A stretch of DNA of 5,645 bases, from the NCBI GenBank assembly GCA_031287655.1, contig JAITSR010000123.1, positions 1-5,645 on the forward strand, read 5' to 3'. Each line of letters opens with the position of its first letter. Positions within the stretch are counted from its first letter, which is position 1. The notes under the pieces are model-generated. The model was not told where the DNA came from. It saw only the letters and a list, made by a program, of their open reading frames with translations, and made no database searches. This DNA comes from Clostridiales bacterium (GTDB lineage: Bacteria > Bacillota > Clostridia > WRLR01). Both the position numbers and the translations under genes were made by a program. Of this stretch, positions 1-5,645 are shown in pieces.

Positions 1-816
1 TCGCCCGACGAATATGTCCACAGGTACGGCTCGGATGTGTTCCGCATGTACCTCGGCTTCGGTTTCGCCTACACGGAGGGCGGCCCTTGGAATGACGACG
101 GGATCAGGGCGGTCGCGCGCTTTGTCGCACGCGTCGAGCGGTTTTCGGAGAGCGTTTTGGCATTCTGTGCGGGGCGCGGGATTGACGCTTCCGCGCTGCT
201 GAGCGCGCCTTCGTTCGTTTCCGCACAGCCCGTTCCCGCGGCCGCCCCGGCCGTCCCCGCGCCGTCCTCGGCCGCTCCCGCCTCCGGAGCGCTTGAAAAG
301 GAGCTCCGCTACGTCCGGAGTTATTCGATCAAGTCCGCGGGCGCGGACATTGAACGCTTTCAATTCAATACGGCGATCTCCCGCGCGATGGAACTCTTGA
401 ACGCGCTCTACAAGTATGACGCGGACGCCCCGGCGCCGGAAAAGGACGCGGCGCTCTTTGTCGGCTCGTTCCTCGATCTGCTGCGCCTGATCGCGCCGTT
501 TGCGCCGCATTTTGCCGAGGAAGTGTGGGAGTCGCTCGGCCTGCCCTATTCGATTTTCGCGGCGGGCGGCTGGCCGCGCTATGAGGAGGCCGACCTCGTC
601 AGGGACGTCGTCGAGATGGCCGTGCAGGTCAACGGCACGGTCCGTTTCCGAGTGGCGGTCGCGCAGGAGGCGGATAACGCGGCGATCGAGGCGCAGGTCC
701 GGCAGGACGCCCGCCTCGCCCAGTTCCTCGCGGCGGCGGGCAAAGACGGCGGCGCGGCGGACATCGTGAAGGTGATTGTGGTCCGCGGCCGCCTGATCAA
801 CATCGTCGCAAAATAA
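1..816 (+). CDS. leuS: Leucyl-tRNA synthetase, C-terminal part (5' end outside window)
   Basis: This class Ia synthetase charges tRNA-Leu with leucine in the cytoplasm. The frame is open from base 1 and ends at TAA 814-816, leaving 271 residues. The opening SPDEYVHRYGSDVFRMYL matches the stretch that normally follows KMSKSRGNVV, so the catalytic and editing domains lie upstream. GGPWNDDGI (about 27-35) starts the anticodon-binding helical bundle. FQFNTAISRAMELLNALYKY (120-139) and LIAPFAPHF..EVW (163-176) are its conserved helices. VQVNGTVRFRV (208-218) and the closing VRGRLINIV belong to the small C-terminal tRNA-binding domain. Two oddities: an Ala/Pro-rich linker at residues 69-97 inside the helical bundle, and Thr213 where many bacterial LeuRSs have Lys (VNGK). 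The family call is secure. The full length and start cannot be seen. Confidence 0.95.
   Translation, partial: SPDEYVHRYGSDVFRMYLGFGFAYTEGGPWNDDGIRAVARFVARVERFSESVLAFCAGRGIDASALLSAPSFVSAQPVPAAAPAVPAPSSAAPASGALEKELRYVRSYSIKSAGADIERFQFNTAISRAMELLNALYKYDADAPAPEKDAALFVGSFLDLLRLIAPFAPHFAEEVWESLGLPYSIFAAGGWPRYEEADLVRDVVEMAVQVNGTVRFRVAVAQEADNAAIEAQVRQDARLAQFLAAAGKDGGAADIVKVIVVRGRLINIVAK
205..291 (+). other. Ala/Pro-rich low-complexity linker within LeuRS
   Basis: Codons 69-97 of the visible leuS frame encode almost only Ala, Pro, Ser and Val (for example PVPAAAPAVPAPSSAAPA). The segment lies between the first helix of the anticodon-binding bundle (ARFVARVERF) and the next conserved one (ELRYVRSYSIK). 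Typical bacterial LeuRSs have a short loop here. The reading frame is unbroken and the flanking family motifs are intact, so this looks like a genuine flexible insertion and not a frameshift artefact. Confidence 0.75.
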
Positions 817-844
817 CTGCGGCGCGGCGCGGCGGCGCAAAGCC

Positions 845-877
845 TTGACCGCCGCAAAAAGTGTCAGAGCATATAAA
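845..877 (+). promoter_or_regulatory. Possible sigma70-type promoter for the SNF2 gene
   Basis: TTGACC (845-850) resembles a -35 box and TATAAA (872-877) resembles a -10 box, in the one AT-rich patch of the 105-nt gap between leuS and the SNF2 gene. The spacer is 21 nt, longer than the usual 16-18. An 18-nt spacer would leave only GCATAT as the -10. It is therefore a weak candidate, and read-through from leuS is equally possible because no U-tract terminator follows leuS. Confidence 0.25.
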
Positions 878-886
878 TAAACGCCG

Positions 887-922
887 ATGAGCCTAGAAAG
901 GGATGGTTACCACCACAGCTGA
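887..922 (+). other. Possible 11-codon leader ORF coupled to the SNF2 start (TGATG)
   Basis: ATG 887 opens an ORF reading MSLERDGYHHS that ends at TGA 920-922. The final A of this stop is the first base of the SNF2 start codon. TGATG overlaps are a common arrangement for translational coupling. No good Shine-Dalgarno sequence precedes ATG 887 (upstream is ATAAATAAACGCC), and so short an ORF can arise by chance. I make no functional claim beyond the geometry. Confidence 0.2.
895..903 (+). promoter_or_regulatory. Distant ribosome-binding site candidate for the SNF2 gene
   Basis: AGAAAGGGA is the only purine-rich, anti-SD-like stretch upstream of ATG 922, but it ends 18 nt before the start codon, against the usual 5-10 nt. 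There is no in-frame ATG, GTG or TTG between the upstream in-frame stop (TAA 874-876) and ATG 922, so the start cannot be moved upstream. Either initiation is weak or it depends on coupling to the short ORF that contains this stretch. Confidence 0.35.
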
Positions 923-3900
923 TGTTTAAAATTAGCCGGGATTTCGTCAAGGAAAATTGCAGCAGCTTCTCGTTCGACCGCGGGCTCGAGTACCACTTCG
1001 GCAACCGCGTCCGCGCGATACAGTACAACCCGCAAAAAAATGTGTTCACGGCGACCGTCCACGACCTCAAGGAGCGCAACGTCAGCGTTACGTTCGGCGC
1101 GGAGGGACAGCTGATCGGCACGCAGTGCAGCTGCCGTCTGTCGGACAAGACGACGCACGCCTTTTGCGAGCACATCGCCGCGGTGCTGATCCTGATCGAA
1201 CAGCGCGACAGCGAGGGCTTTTTCGGTCAACTAAAGGATCGTGAGCGCGCAAAGCGGATTTTCGACCTGTTCACGTTTCAGGATGAGACCGACGCCGCGG
1301 CGGACGGCGCGCGCCTGCGGAGCGCGATCCGCTTGGAGCCCGTCTACTTGCTGCCGGGCGGCGCGGCGGGCGCGGGGCCGGGCGGCGGCGGGGGGTTCGG
1401 CGGCGTGAGCGGCACAGGCGCCGGCGGCGTCGGCGCGACGGATGGCGACTGGCTGTTTGACGGCCTGTTCGGGAGCGCGCCGGAGCGGAACGCGCGCTTT
1501 TTCTTCAAGCTCTGGGCCGGGGGCGCGTCTTACCTGATTAAGAACATCGCGCGATTTGCGTGGGCGCTCGACAAGCGCCGCCCGCTCGACTTTTCCAAAA
1601 AATTTGCCTATGACCCCGCGATACATACGCTCGAAGGCTTTGACGCGCTCGTCGCGGACTTTTTGCTCGAGCTGCGCGAGGCCGGGCGCGAGGCGTTTGA
1701 GGACAAGTACATGCGCCTTTCGGACCGGCAGTTCCGGCGCTTTTTGGATTTTTACGCGAACGCAGGGCGGCGGCTGCTCGTCGAGGTCGGCAGGAACACC
1801 TACCGGGAGACCGAAGTCTGCGACGAGGGGATTTTGATCGACTTTCGGCTCGACCGCGACGACCGCGACTTTGTTTTGAAGGTCGGGCTCGAAAACCGCA
1901 TGACGCCGCTGACGGAGGACGGCGACATTGTGTTCTACCGCGACCGGATTCACCGGCTGCCTAAGGGGCAGACGGAGGTCCTGCGCCCGCTGCTCGACCT
2001 GCTCGAGACATATCGCGACCGGGAGTTCCGCTTTATTTCGGAGGACCGCAGCCGATTTGTGTCGGAGGTCCTGCCCGCGATCGACCGGATCGGCACGCTC
2101 TCGATCGACGACGAGGTGACAAGCCTGATCGACCGCAAGCCGCTCGCGGCGGAAATTTTTCTCGATCAGGAGGACGGCGTGGTCACGGCGGACGTGCGCT
2201 TCCACTACGGGGAGACGGACATCAACCCGTTCGCGGCGGCGTCGAAGGCGGAGAACGCGGACGGGCGCATCATCGTCCGGGACGTCAAGACCGAAAACGA
2301 AATTCTGGACATCTTCGCCGAGGCGGATTTTAAGGTCAAGAACACGAAAATCAACCTCTACGACGACGACAGCATCTATAACTTTGTGGTTGAAATCCTC
2401 CCGCGCCTGCAGCGGCACGCAGAGGTCTACTATTCGCAGGAATTTAAAAAGATGTCGGTGCGCCGCAGCATCGGCTTTCGCGCGAACCTGTCCCTTTCGA
2501 CCGGCGCGGGCGGCGTGAGCGGCGGTCTTGCGGAGCTGCTTTCGGTCGATTTTGACACGGACTTGATCGACCGCGGGGAGCTGCTTGAAATCCTCCGCGG
2601 CATCCGCGAAAAAAAGCGGTATTACAAGTTAAAAGACGGCTCGCTCCTGAACCTCGCGGAGAAGGAGACGCAGGACGTCGTGCGGCTGATGGACCTGCTC
2701 GGGGCCGGCGAGGCGGACGTTTTGAGCGGGCATATGCTGCTGCCGAGCTACAGGGCGCTCTACCTCGACTATTACCTCCGCAGCTCCGAGATCAAAAACG
2801 TCGGCCGCGACCGGATTTTACGCGACTTTGTACGCGCGCTGAACGAGCCGGCCGAGAGCGAGGAGTCGCCGCCCGTAAGCGTCGGTCAGGTGCTCCGCGA
2901 CTATCAAAAAACGGGCTTTCGCTGGCTGAAGGCGCTGTACGCCTATTCGCTCGGCGGCGTGCTCGCGGACGATATGGGCCTTGGGAAGACGCTGCAGGTG
3001 CTCGTGCTGCTGCTCTCGATCAAAGAGGAAGCGGAGGCGCGCGCGGGCGCGAAAGCGGGCTCGTTTGAAAACGCGGCCCCCTCCCTGATCGTCGCGCCGA
3101 CCTCGCTGATCTACAACTGGTGCGCGGAAATCGAAAAGTTCACGCCAAACCTCAGCTATCTTGCGGTGACGGGCAGCAAGGCCGAGCGTTCGCGGCTGAT
3201 CCGCGGGATTCCGGGGCGCGACGTCGTGATCACGTCCTACCCGCTGATCCGCAGGGACTATGAGGAATACCGGGACATCCTGTTCCGCTGCTGCATCCTC
3301 GACGAGGCGCAGTACATCAAAAACCCCAATTCGCAAAACGCGATCTCCGTAAAATGCCTGCGCGCGCGGAGCCGGTTCGCGCTGACCGGGACGCCGATGG
3401 AGAACAGACTGCTCGAGTTGTGGTCGATTTTTGATTTTGTGCTGCCGGGGTACCTGAATACGGCCAAGGCGTTCAGCGAACGATACGCGTCGGTCGCGGA
3501 GAGCCGGGGCGTCGCGGGCGCGCCGGAAGCGGCGGATGCTATGGATGCGGCGGAAGCGGAGCAGGAGCGTGAGTCGGGGCCGGAGCGGGAGCATGAGCCG
3601 GATCATGCGCCGGAGCAAGAGCATGAGCCGGGGTCGGCGCAAGGGCGGAAGGACCCGGCGCCGCTCCGATCCCTGCCCCCGTCCCCGGACGTGACCTCCG
3701 CGCTCAACGAGCTCTCCGGCCAGATCCGTCCGTTTCTGCTGCGTCGCCTCAAAGTTGACGTCCTCCGCGAGCTGCCGGACAAAATCGACACACGAATGTA
3801 CGCGCAGATGACCGACGAGCAAAAAAAGCTCTATCTTGTGTATCTGGAAAAAATCAGGCGGGAGATCGCGCAGGAAATCTCGGAGAACGGTTTTGAAAAG

Positions 3901-4521
3901 AGTCAGATCATGATTTTGGCGGCGCTCACGCGGCTGCGGCAAATCTGCTGCCATCCGGCGCTCTTTGTCGAGGGCTACGAGGACGAGAGCGGCAAGCTGC
4001 TCCTGCTGCAAGAGCTCGTGCGCGACGCGATCGACGGGCAGCACCGAATCCTGCTGTTCTCGCAGTTTACCGGGATGCTCACGATGATCCGCAAATGGGC
4101 GGCCGCGGAAAACATCAGCTGCCACTATATCGACGGACAGGTGAAGCCGCTCGACCGCCACCGCATGATCAACGAGTTCAACGACGGGGCGGGCGACCTG
4201 TTTTTGCTGTCGCTGAAGGCCGGCGGCACCGGCGTGAACCTGACCGGCGCGGACACCGTGATTCACTACGACCCGTGGTGGAATCCGGCGGTCGAGGATC
4301 AGGCGACGGACCGCGCGTATCGGATCGGCCAGCGAAAGACCGTGCAGGTGATCAAGCTCCTGACGGCCGGCAGTATAGAGGAAAAGATTTTTGCGATTCA
4401 GGAGCGCAAAAAACAGCTGATCGACGCCGTAATCAAACCCGGCGAGACGTTTTTGACAAAACTTTCCCGCGCGGACTTGGATGAAATCCTCTCCTACGAC
4501 GGCGGCGCGGGTACATCATGA
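922..4521 (+). CDS. SNF2-family DNA-dependent ATPase with SWIM zinc finger
   Basis: This 1199-residue protein is expected to bind DNA and use ATP to translocate on duplex DNA or displace bound proteins; its substrate is unknown. In order: a SWIM zinc finger with Cys69-x-Cys71-x10-Cys82-x-His84; a Gly-rich linker (146-175); an SNF2-associated region (about 180-600) ending in the typical KKRYYKLKDGSLLNL; then the two RecA lobes. Lobe 1 has LRDYQKTGFRWL, Walker A DDMGLGKT (683-690, Lys689), motif Ia IVAPTSLIYNW, Walker B LDEAQYIKN (Asp794-Gln797) and motif III LTGTPMENR. Lobe 2 has ILLFSQF (1043-1049), YIDGQV, SLKAGGTGVNL (1097-1107) and DQATDRAYRIGQ with Arg1131 and Arg1134. All catalytic motifs are present, and DEAQ is normal for bacterial members. 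An acidic insert (about 860-925) makes it somewhat longer than related Firmicute proteins. ATG 922 is the only start available. The family is certain; B. subtilis YwqA is the likely relative. Confidence 0.95.
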   Translation: MFKISRDFVKENCSSFSFDRGLEYHFGNRVRAIQYNPQKNVFTATVHDLKERNVSVTFGAEGQLIGTQCSCRLSDKTTHAFCEHIAAVLILIEQRDSEGFFGQLKDRERAKRIFDLFTFQDETDAAADGARLRSAIRLEPVYLLPGGAAGAGPGGGGGFGGVSGTGAGGVGATDGDWLFDGLFGSAPERNARFFFKLWAGGASYLIKNIARFAWALDKRRPLDFSKKFAYDPAIHTLEGFDALVADFLLELREAGREAFEDKYMRLSDRQFRRFLDFYANAGRRLLVEVGRNTYRETEVCDEGILIDFRLDRDDRDFVLKVGLENRMTPLTEDGDIVFYRDRIHRLPKGQTEVLRPLLDLLETYRDREFRFISEDRSRFVSEVLPAIDRIGTLSIDDEVTSLIDRKPLAAEIFLDQEDGVVTADVRFHYGETDINPFAAASKAENADGRIIVRDVKTENEILDIFAEADFKVKNTKINLYDDDSIYNFVVEILPRLQRHAEVYYSQEFKKMSVRRSIGFRANLSLSTGAGGVSGGLAELLSVDFDTDLIDRGELLEILRGIREKKRYYKLKDGSLLNLAEKETQDVVRLMDLLGAGEADVLSGHMLLPSYRALYLDYYLRSSEIKNVGRDRILRDFVRALNEPAESEESPPVSVGQVLRDYQKTGFRWLKALYAYSLGGVLADDMGLGKTLQVLVLLLSIKEEAEARAGAKAGSFENAAPSLIVAPTSLIYNWCAEIEKFTPNLSYLAVTGSKAERSRLIRGIPGRDVVITSYPLIRRDYEEYRDILFRCCILDEAQYIKNPNSQNAISVKCLRARSRFALTGTPMENRLLELWSIFDFVLPGYLNTAKAFSERYASVAESRGVAGAPEAADAMDAAEAEQERESGPEREHEPDHAPEQEHEPGSAQGRKDPAPLRSLPPSPDVTSALNELSGQIRPFLLRRLKVDVLRELPDKIDTRMYAQMTDEQKKLYLVYLEKIRREIAQEISENGFEKSQIMILAALTRLRQICCHPALFVEGYEDESGKLLLLQELVRDAIDGQHRILLFSQFTGMLTMIRKWAAAENISCHYIDGQVKPLDRHRMINEFNDGAGDLFLLSLKAGGTGVNLTGADTVIHYDPWWNPAVEDQATDRAYRIGQRKTVQVIKLLTAGSIEEKIFAIQERKKQLIDAVIKPGETFLTKLSRADLDEILSYDGGAGTS
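1123..1170 (+). other. SWIM zinc-finger segment of the SNF2 protein
   Basis: The segment encodes residues 68-83, and His84 follows directly. It has the CxCx(n)CxH pattern of SWIM domains, with Cys69, Cys71 and Cys82 as ligands before His84. In other SWIM proteins this element binds zinc and is thought to contact DNA or protein. Its position at the N-terminus, ahead of the SNF2-associated region, is the usual order in Firmicute proteins of this type. Confidence 0.8.
1357..1446 (+). other. Gly-rich flexible linker in the SNF2 protein
   Basis: Codons 146-175 encode mainly Gly with Ala, Ser, Thr and Val, including a run of five Gly (154-158). The linker separates the SWIM-containing N-terminal module from the SNF2-associated region, so it probably tethers the zinc finger flexibly. 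The DNA is almost pure GGC/GCG-type codons and is prone to slippage, so its length may vary between strains. Confidence 0.7.
3556..3639 (+). repeat. Degenerate three-copy tandem repeat inside the SNF2 acidic insert
   Basis: Units at 3580-3609 and 3610-3639 are 30 bp each and in frame, encoding PEREHEPDHA and PEQEHEPGSA. Their first 22 bases differ at only two positions. A shorter, more degenerate copy at 3556-3579 (AEQERESG) matches the start of the third unit at 20 of 24 bases. The repeat makes up the core of a Glu/His/Pro-rich insertion (about residues 860-925) between the end of RecA lobe 1 and the conserved GQIRPFLLRRLK segment. Because each unit is a multiple of three, copy-number change would keep the reading frame. 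Confidence 0.8.
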
Positions 4522-4565
4522 ATTTAACGAAAATCGAAAGGCACGGGGCGGGGCATGAATCTTGA
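4518..4565 (+). other. Possible 15-codon ORF bridging the two helicase genes
   Basis: ATG 4518 overlaps the SNF2 stop codon as ATGA. It opens an ORF reading MNLTKIERHGAGHES that stops at TGA 4563-4565, eight bases past the A of the next gene's start codon at 4555. This nested geometry would let ribosomes pass from one helicase gene to the next by re-initiation. No strong Shine-Dalgarno sequence precedes ATG 4518, and no homology is recognised, so it may be only chance spacer sequence. Confidence 0.2.
4536..4541 (+). promoter_or_regulatory. Weak ribosome-binding site candidate for the mrfA-like gene
   Basis: GAAAGG ends 13 nt before ATG 4555, a little farther than usual. The closer G-rich stretch (4545-4553) has poor anti-SD complementarity because of its central C. 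An in-frame TAA at 4525-4527, with no start codon after it until 4555, fixes ATG 4555 as the earliest start. The 33-nt gap from the SNF2 stop has no promoter or terminator, consistent with one transcript. Confidence 0.35.
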
Positions 4566-5645
4566 ACAGCTGATGGATCGGTTTCAAAGCGACGCTGCGC
4601 TGATGGAGAACATCACCTGCTGGAAGGAGATTCCGGCGCGCGAGCCGATCTACGCGAAGATACCCGACCGGCTTGACGCGCGGCTCGTCGGCGCGCTCGC
4701 GAAGCGCGGCGTCTATGAGCTGTACTCTCATCAGGCGTCCGCGATCGACGCCGTGCTCAACGGGGAGGACATCGTCGTCGTGACGCCGACCGCGTCCGGA
4801 AAAACGCTCTGCTACAACCTTCCGGTCGTCGACGCCGTGCTCAAAGACGGCTCCGCGCGCGCGATGTTCCTGTTCCCGACAAAGGCGCTGTCCTACGACC
4901 AGTCGAACGAGCTCGACCAGCTGATCGGTCAGGCGGGCGCGCCCGTCAAGGCGTACACCTACGACGGGGACACGCCGCAGTCCGCGCGAAAAGCGATCCG
5001 GCAGGCGGGCAACATCATTGTGACGAACCCGGACATGCTGCACGGCGCGATTTTGCCGAACCATACAAAGTGGACGCGGCTGTTTGAGGATTTAAAATAC
5101 GTCGTGATCGACGAGCTCCACCACTACGGCGGCGTGTTCGGCTGCCACCTCGCAAACGTGCTGCGCAGGCTCCTGCGCATCTGCGCGTTCTATGGCGCGA
5201 AGCCGCAGTTCATCTGCTGTTCGGCGACGATCGCGAACCCCTACGAGCTCGCGTATCGGATCACGGGGCGGGAGGTCCGCGTGATCGACAACAACGGCGC
5301 GCCGTCCGGCAAGAAGTACGTCGTGTTCTACAACCCGCCCGTCGTGAACCGGGAGCTCGGCATCCGCAAGTCCTCGCTGCTCGAGGCGCGCCAGCTCGCG
5401 GGGCTGCTGTTAAAGAACGACGTCTCGACGATCGTGTTCACGCGCAGCCGTTTGAACGTCGAGGTGCTGACGACCTACTTAAAGGAGACGCTCGACGAGA
5501 GCCTAAAGGCAGGCCAGAAAGCGGGTAAAAACGCGGGCAGCCGCGTGAGGGGCTACCGGGGCGGATACTTGCCGAATCTGCGCCGCGAGATCGAGCGCGG
5601 CCTGCGCGACGGGAGCGTCCGCGGCGTCGTCTCGACGAACGCGCT
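4555..5645 (+). CDS. mrfA: MrfA/YprA-type DExH-box helicase, N-terminal half (3' end outside window)
   Basis: This is a superfamily 2 helicase related to B. subtilis MrfA (YprA) and yeast Hrq1, which act in repair of DNA damage including crosslinks. The first 363 codons are present, against about 750 in the full B. subtilis protein. Visible motifs: LYSHQASAI (Q-like, near 63-71); Walker A TPTASGKT (77-84, Lys83); FPTKAL (107-112); VTNPDMLHG (156-164); Walker B VIDELHHYGGVFG (184-196, Asp186/Glu187); SATI (223-226); IVFTRSR (293-299); GYRGGYLP (333-340); and motif V STNA at the cut edge. The Lys83 and Asp186 positions are one residue off those I recall for MrfA. The usual YRGVFGSH reads YGGVFGCH here. 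The Cys-rich DUF1998 C-terminus should follow beyond the window. The family is confident; that this is the functional MrfA orthologue is inferred. Confidence 0.88.
   Translation, partial: MNLEQLMDRFQSDAALMENITCWKEIPAREPIYAKIPDRLDARLVGALAKRGVYELYSHQASAIDAVLNGEDIVVVTPTASGKTLCYNLPVVDAVLKDGSARAMFLFPTKALSYDQSNELDQLIGQAGAPVKAYTYDGDTPQSARKAIRQAGNIIVTNPDMLHGAILPNHTKWTRLFEDLKYVVIDELHHYGGVFGCHLANVLRRLLRICAFYGAKPQFICCSATIANPYELAYRITGREVRVIDNNGAPSGKKYVVFYNPPVVNRELGIRKSSLLEARQLAGLLLKNDVSTIVFTRSRLNVEVLTTYLKETLDESLKAGQKAGKNAGSRVRGYRGGYLPNLRREIERGLRDGSVRGVVSTNA

Noticed and set aside
829..855. A 7-bp GC stem (GCGGCGG / CCGCCGC, 13-nt loop) just after leuS, resembling a terminator
   Set aside because: On the plus strand it is followed by AAAAAGTG and not by a T tract, and on the minus strand the T tract lies on the wrong side. 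The surrounding GGCGCGGCG repeats make chance stems likely.
1231..2418. Long minus-strand open frame (395 codons) opposite the SNF2 gene
   Set aside because: It lies wholly inside a well-supported gene, is rich in Arg, Val and Ala as expected from antisense GC-rich DNA, and shows no recognisable domain.
3301..3312. DEAQ instead of DEAH in the SNF2 Walker B, considered as a possible loss of activity
   Set aside because: Asp and Glu, the catalytic residues, are kept, and bacterial SNF2 proteins commonly read LDEAQ.IKN, so this is normal for the family.
2818..4266. Long minus-strand open frame (482 codons) opposite the SNF2 motor domain
   Set aside because: It is antisense to conserved helicase motifs I to V, has no recognisable family motifs, and is explained by codon bias on the plus strand.
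922..5645. Resemblance to a DISARM-type defence locus (SNF2 helicase drmD plus a DUF1998 helicase drmA)
   Set aside because: The second helicase matches the compact MrfA type by motif spacing, the SNF2 protein carries the SWIM and SNF2-associated regions of chromosomal Firmicute proteins, the upstream neighbour is the housekeeping gene leuS, and no methylase or phospholipase-D gene is visible. Methylase, drmB or drmC genes downstream would reopen the question.

Overview
The window holds three consecutive plus-strand protein-coding genes in GC-rich DNA (about 60-65 % G+C by eye, with strong G/C preference at third codon positions). In order they are the 3' end of a leucyl-tRNA synthetase gene (1-816), a complete SNF2-family ATPase gene with a SWIM zinc finger (922-4521), and the 5' half of an MrfA/YprA-type DExH helicase gene (4555 to the window edge). 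A large SWIM + SNF2-associated + SNF2 protein beside an MrfA-type helicase suggests a Firmicute, most likely a high-GC clostridial lineage. That placement is an inference from protein families and composition only. No RNA gene, CRISPR array, insertion sequence or attachment site is visible.

Layout: leuS enters at the left edge just after the expected KMSKS region. It supplies the anticodon-binding helical bundle and the small C-terminal tRNA-binding domain. A 105-nt gap (817-921) carries a promoter-like TTGACC/TATAAA pair with poor spacing, a purine-rich stretch too far from the next ATG to be an ideal ribosome-binding site, and an 11-codon ORF whose TGA overlaps the SNF2 start codon (TGATG). 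The SNF2 gene follows; all its ATPase motifs are intact. After it comes a 33-nt gap bridged by a 15-codon ORF that overlaps both the SNF2 stop (ATGA) and the start of the mrfA-like gene.

The two helicase genes are closely spaced and co-directional, so they are probably co-transcribed. MrfA of Bacillus subtilis acts in repair of mitomycin C damage, and SNF2-family proteins remodel or translocate on double-stranded DNA. A joint role in DNA repair or genome maintenance is the most economical reading. leuS is probably an unrelated housekeeping neighbour.

The window looks largely like conserved chromosome rather than an obvious new system. Its less ordinary points are three low-complexity insertions at domain boundaries (Ala/Pro in LeuRS; Gly-rich and Glu/His/Pro-rich in SNF2, the last built from a degenerate tandem codon repeat) and the tiny ORFs overlapping both helicase start codons.
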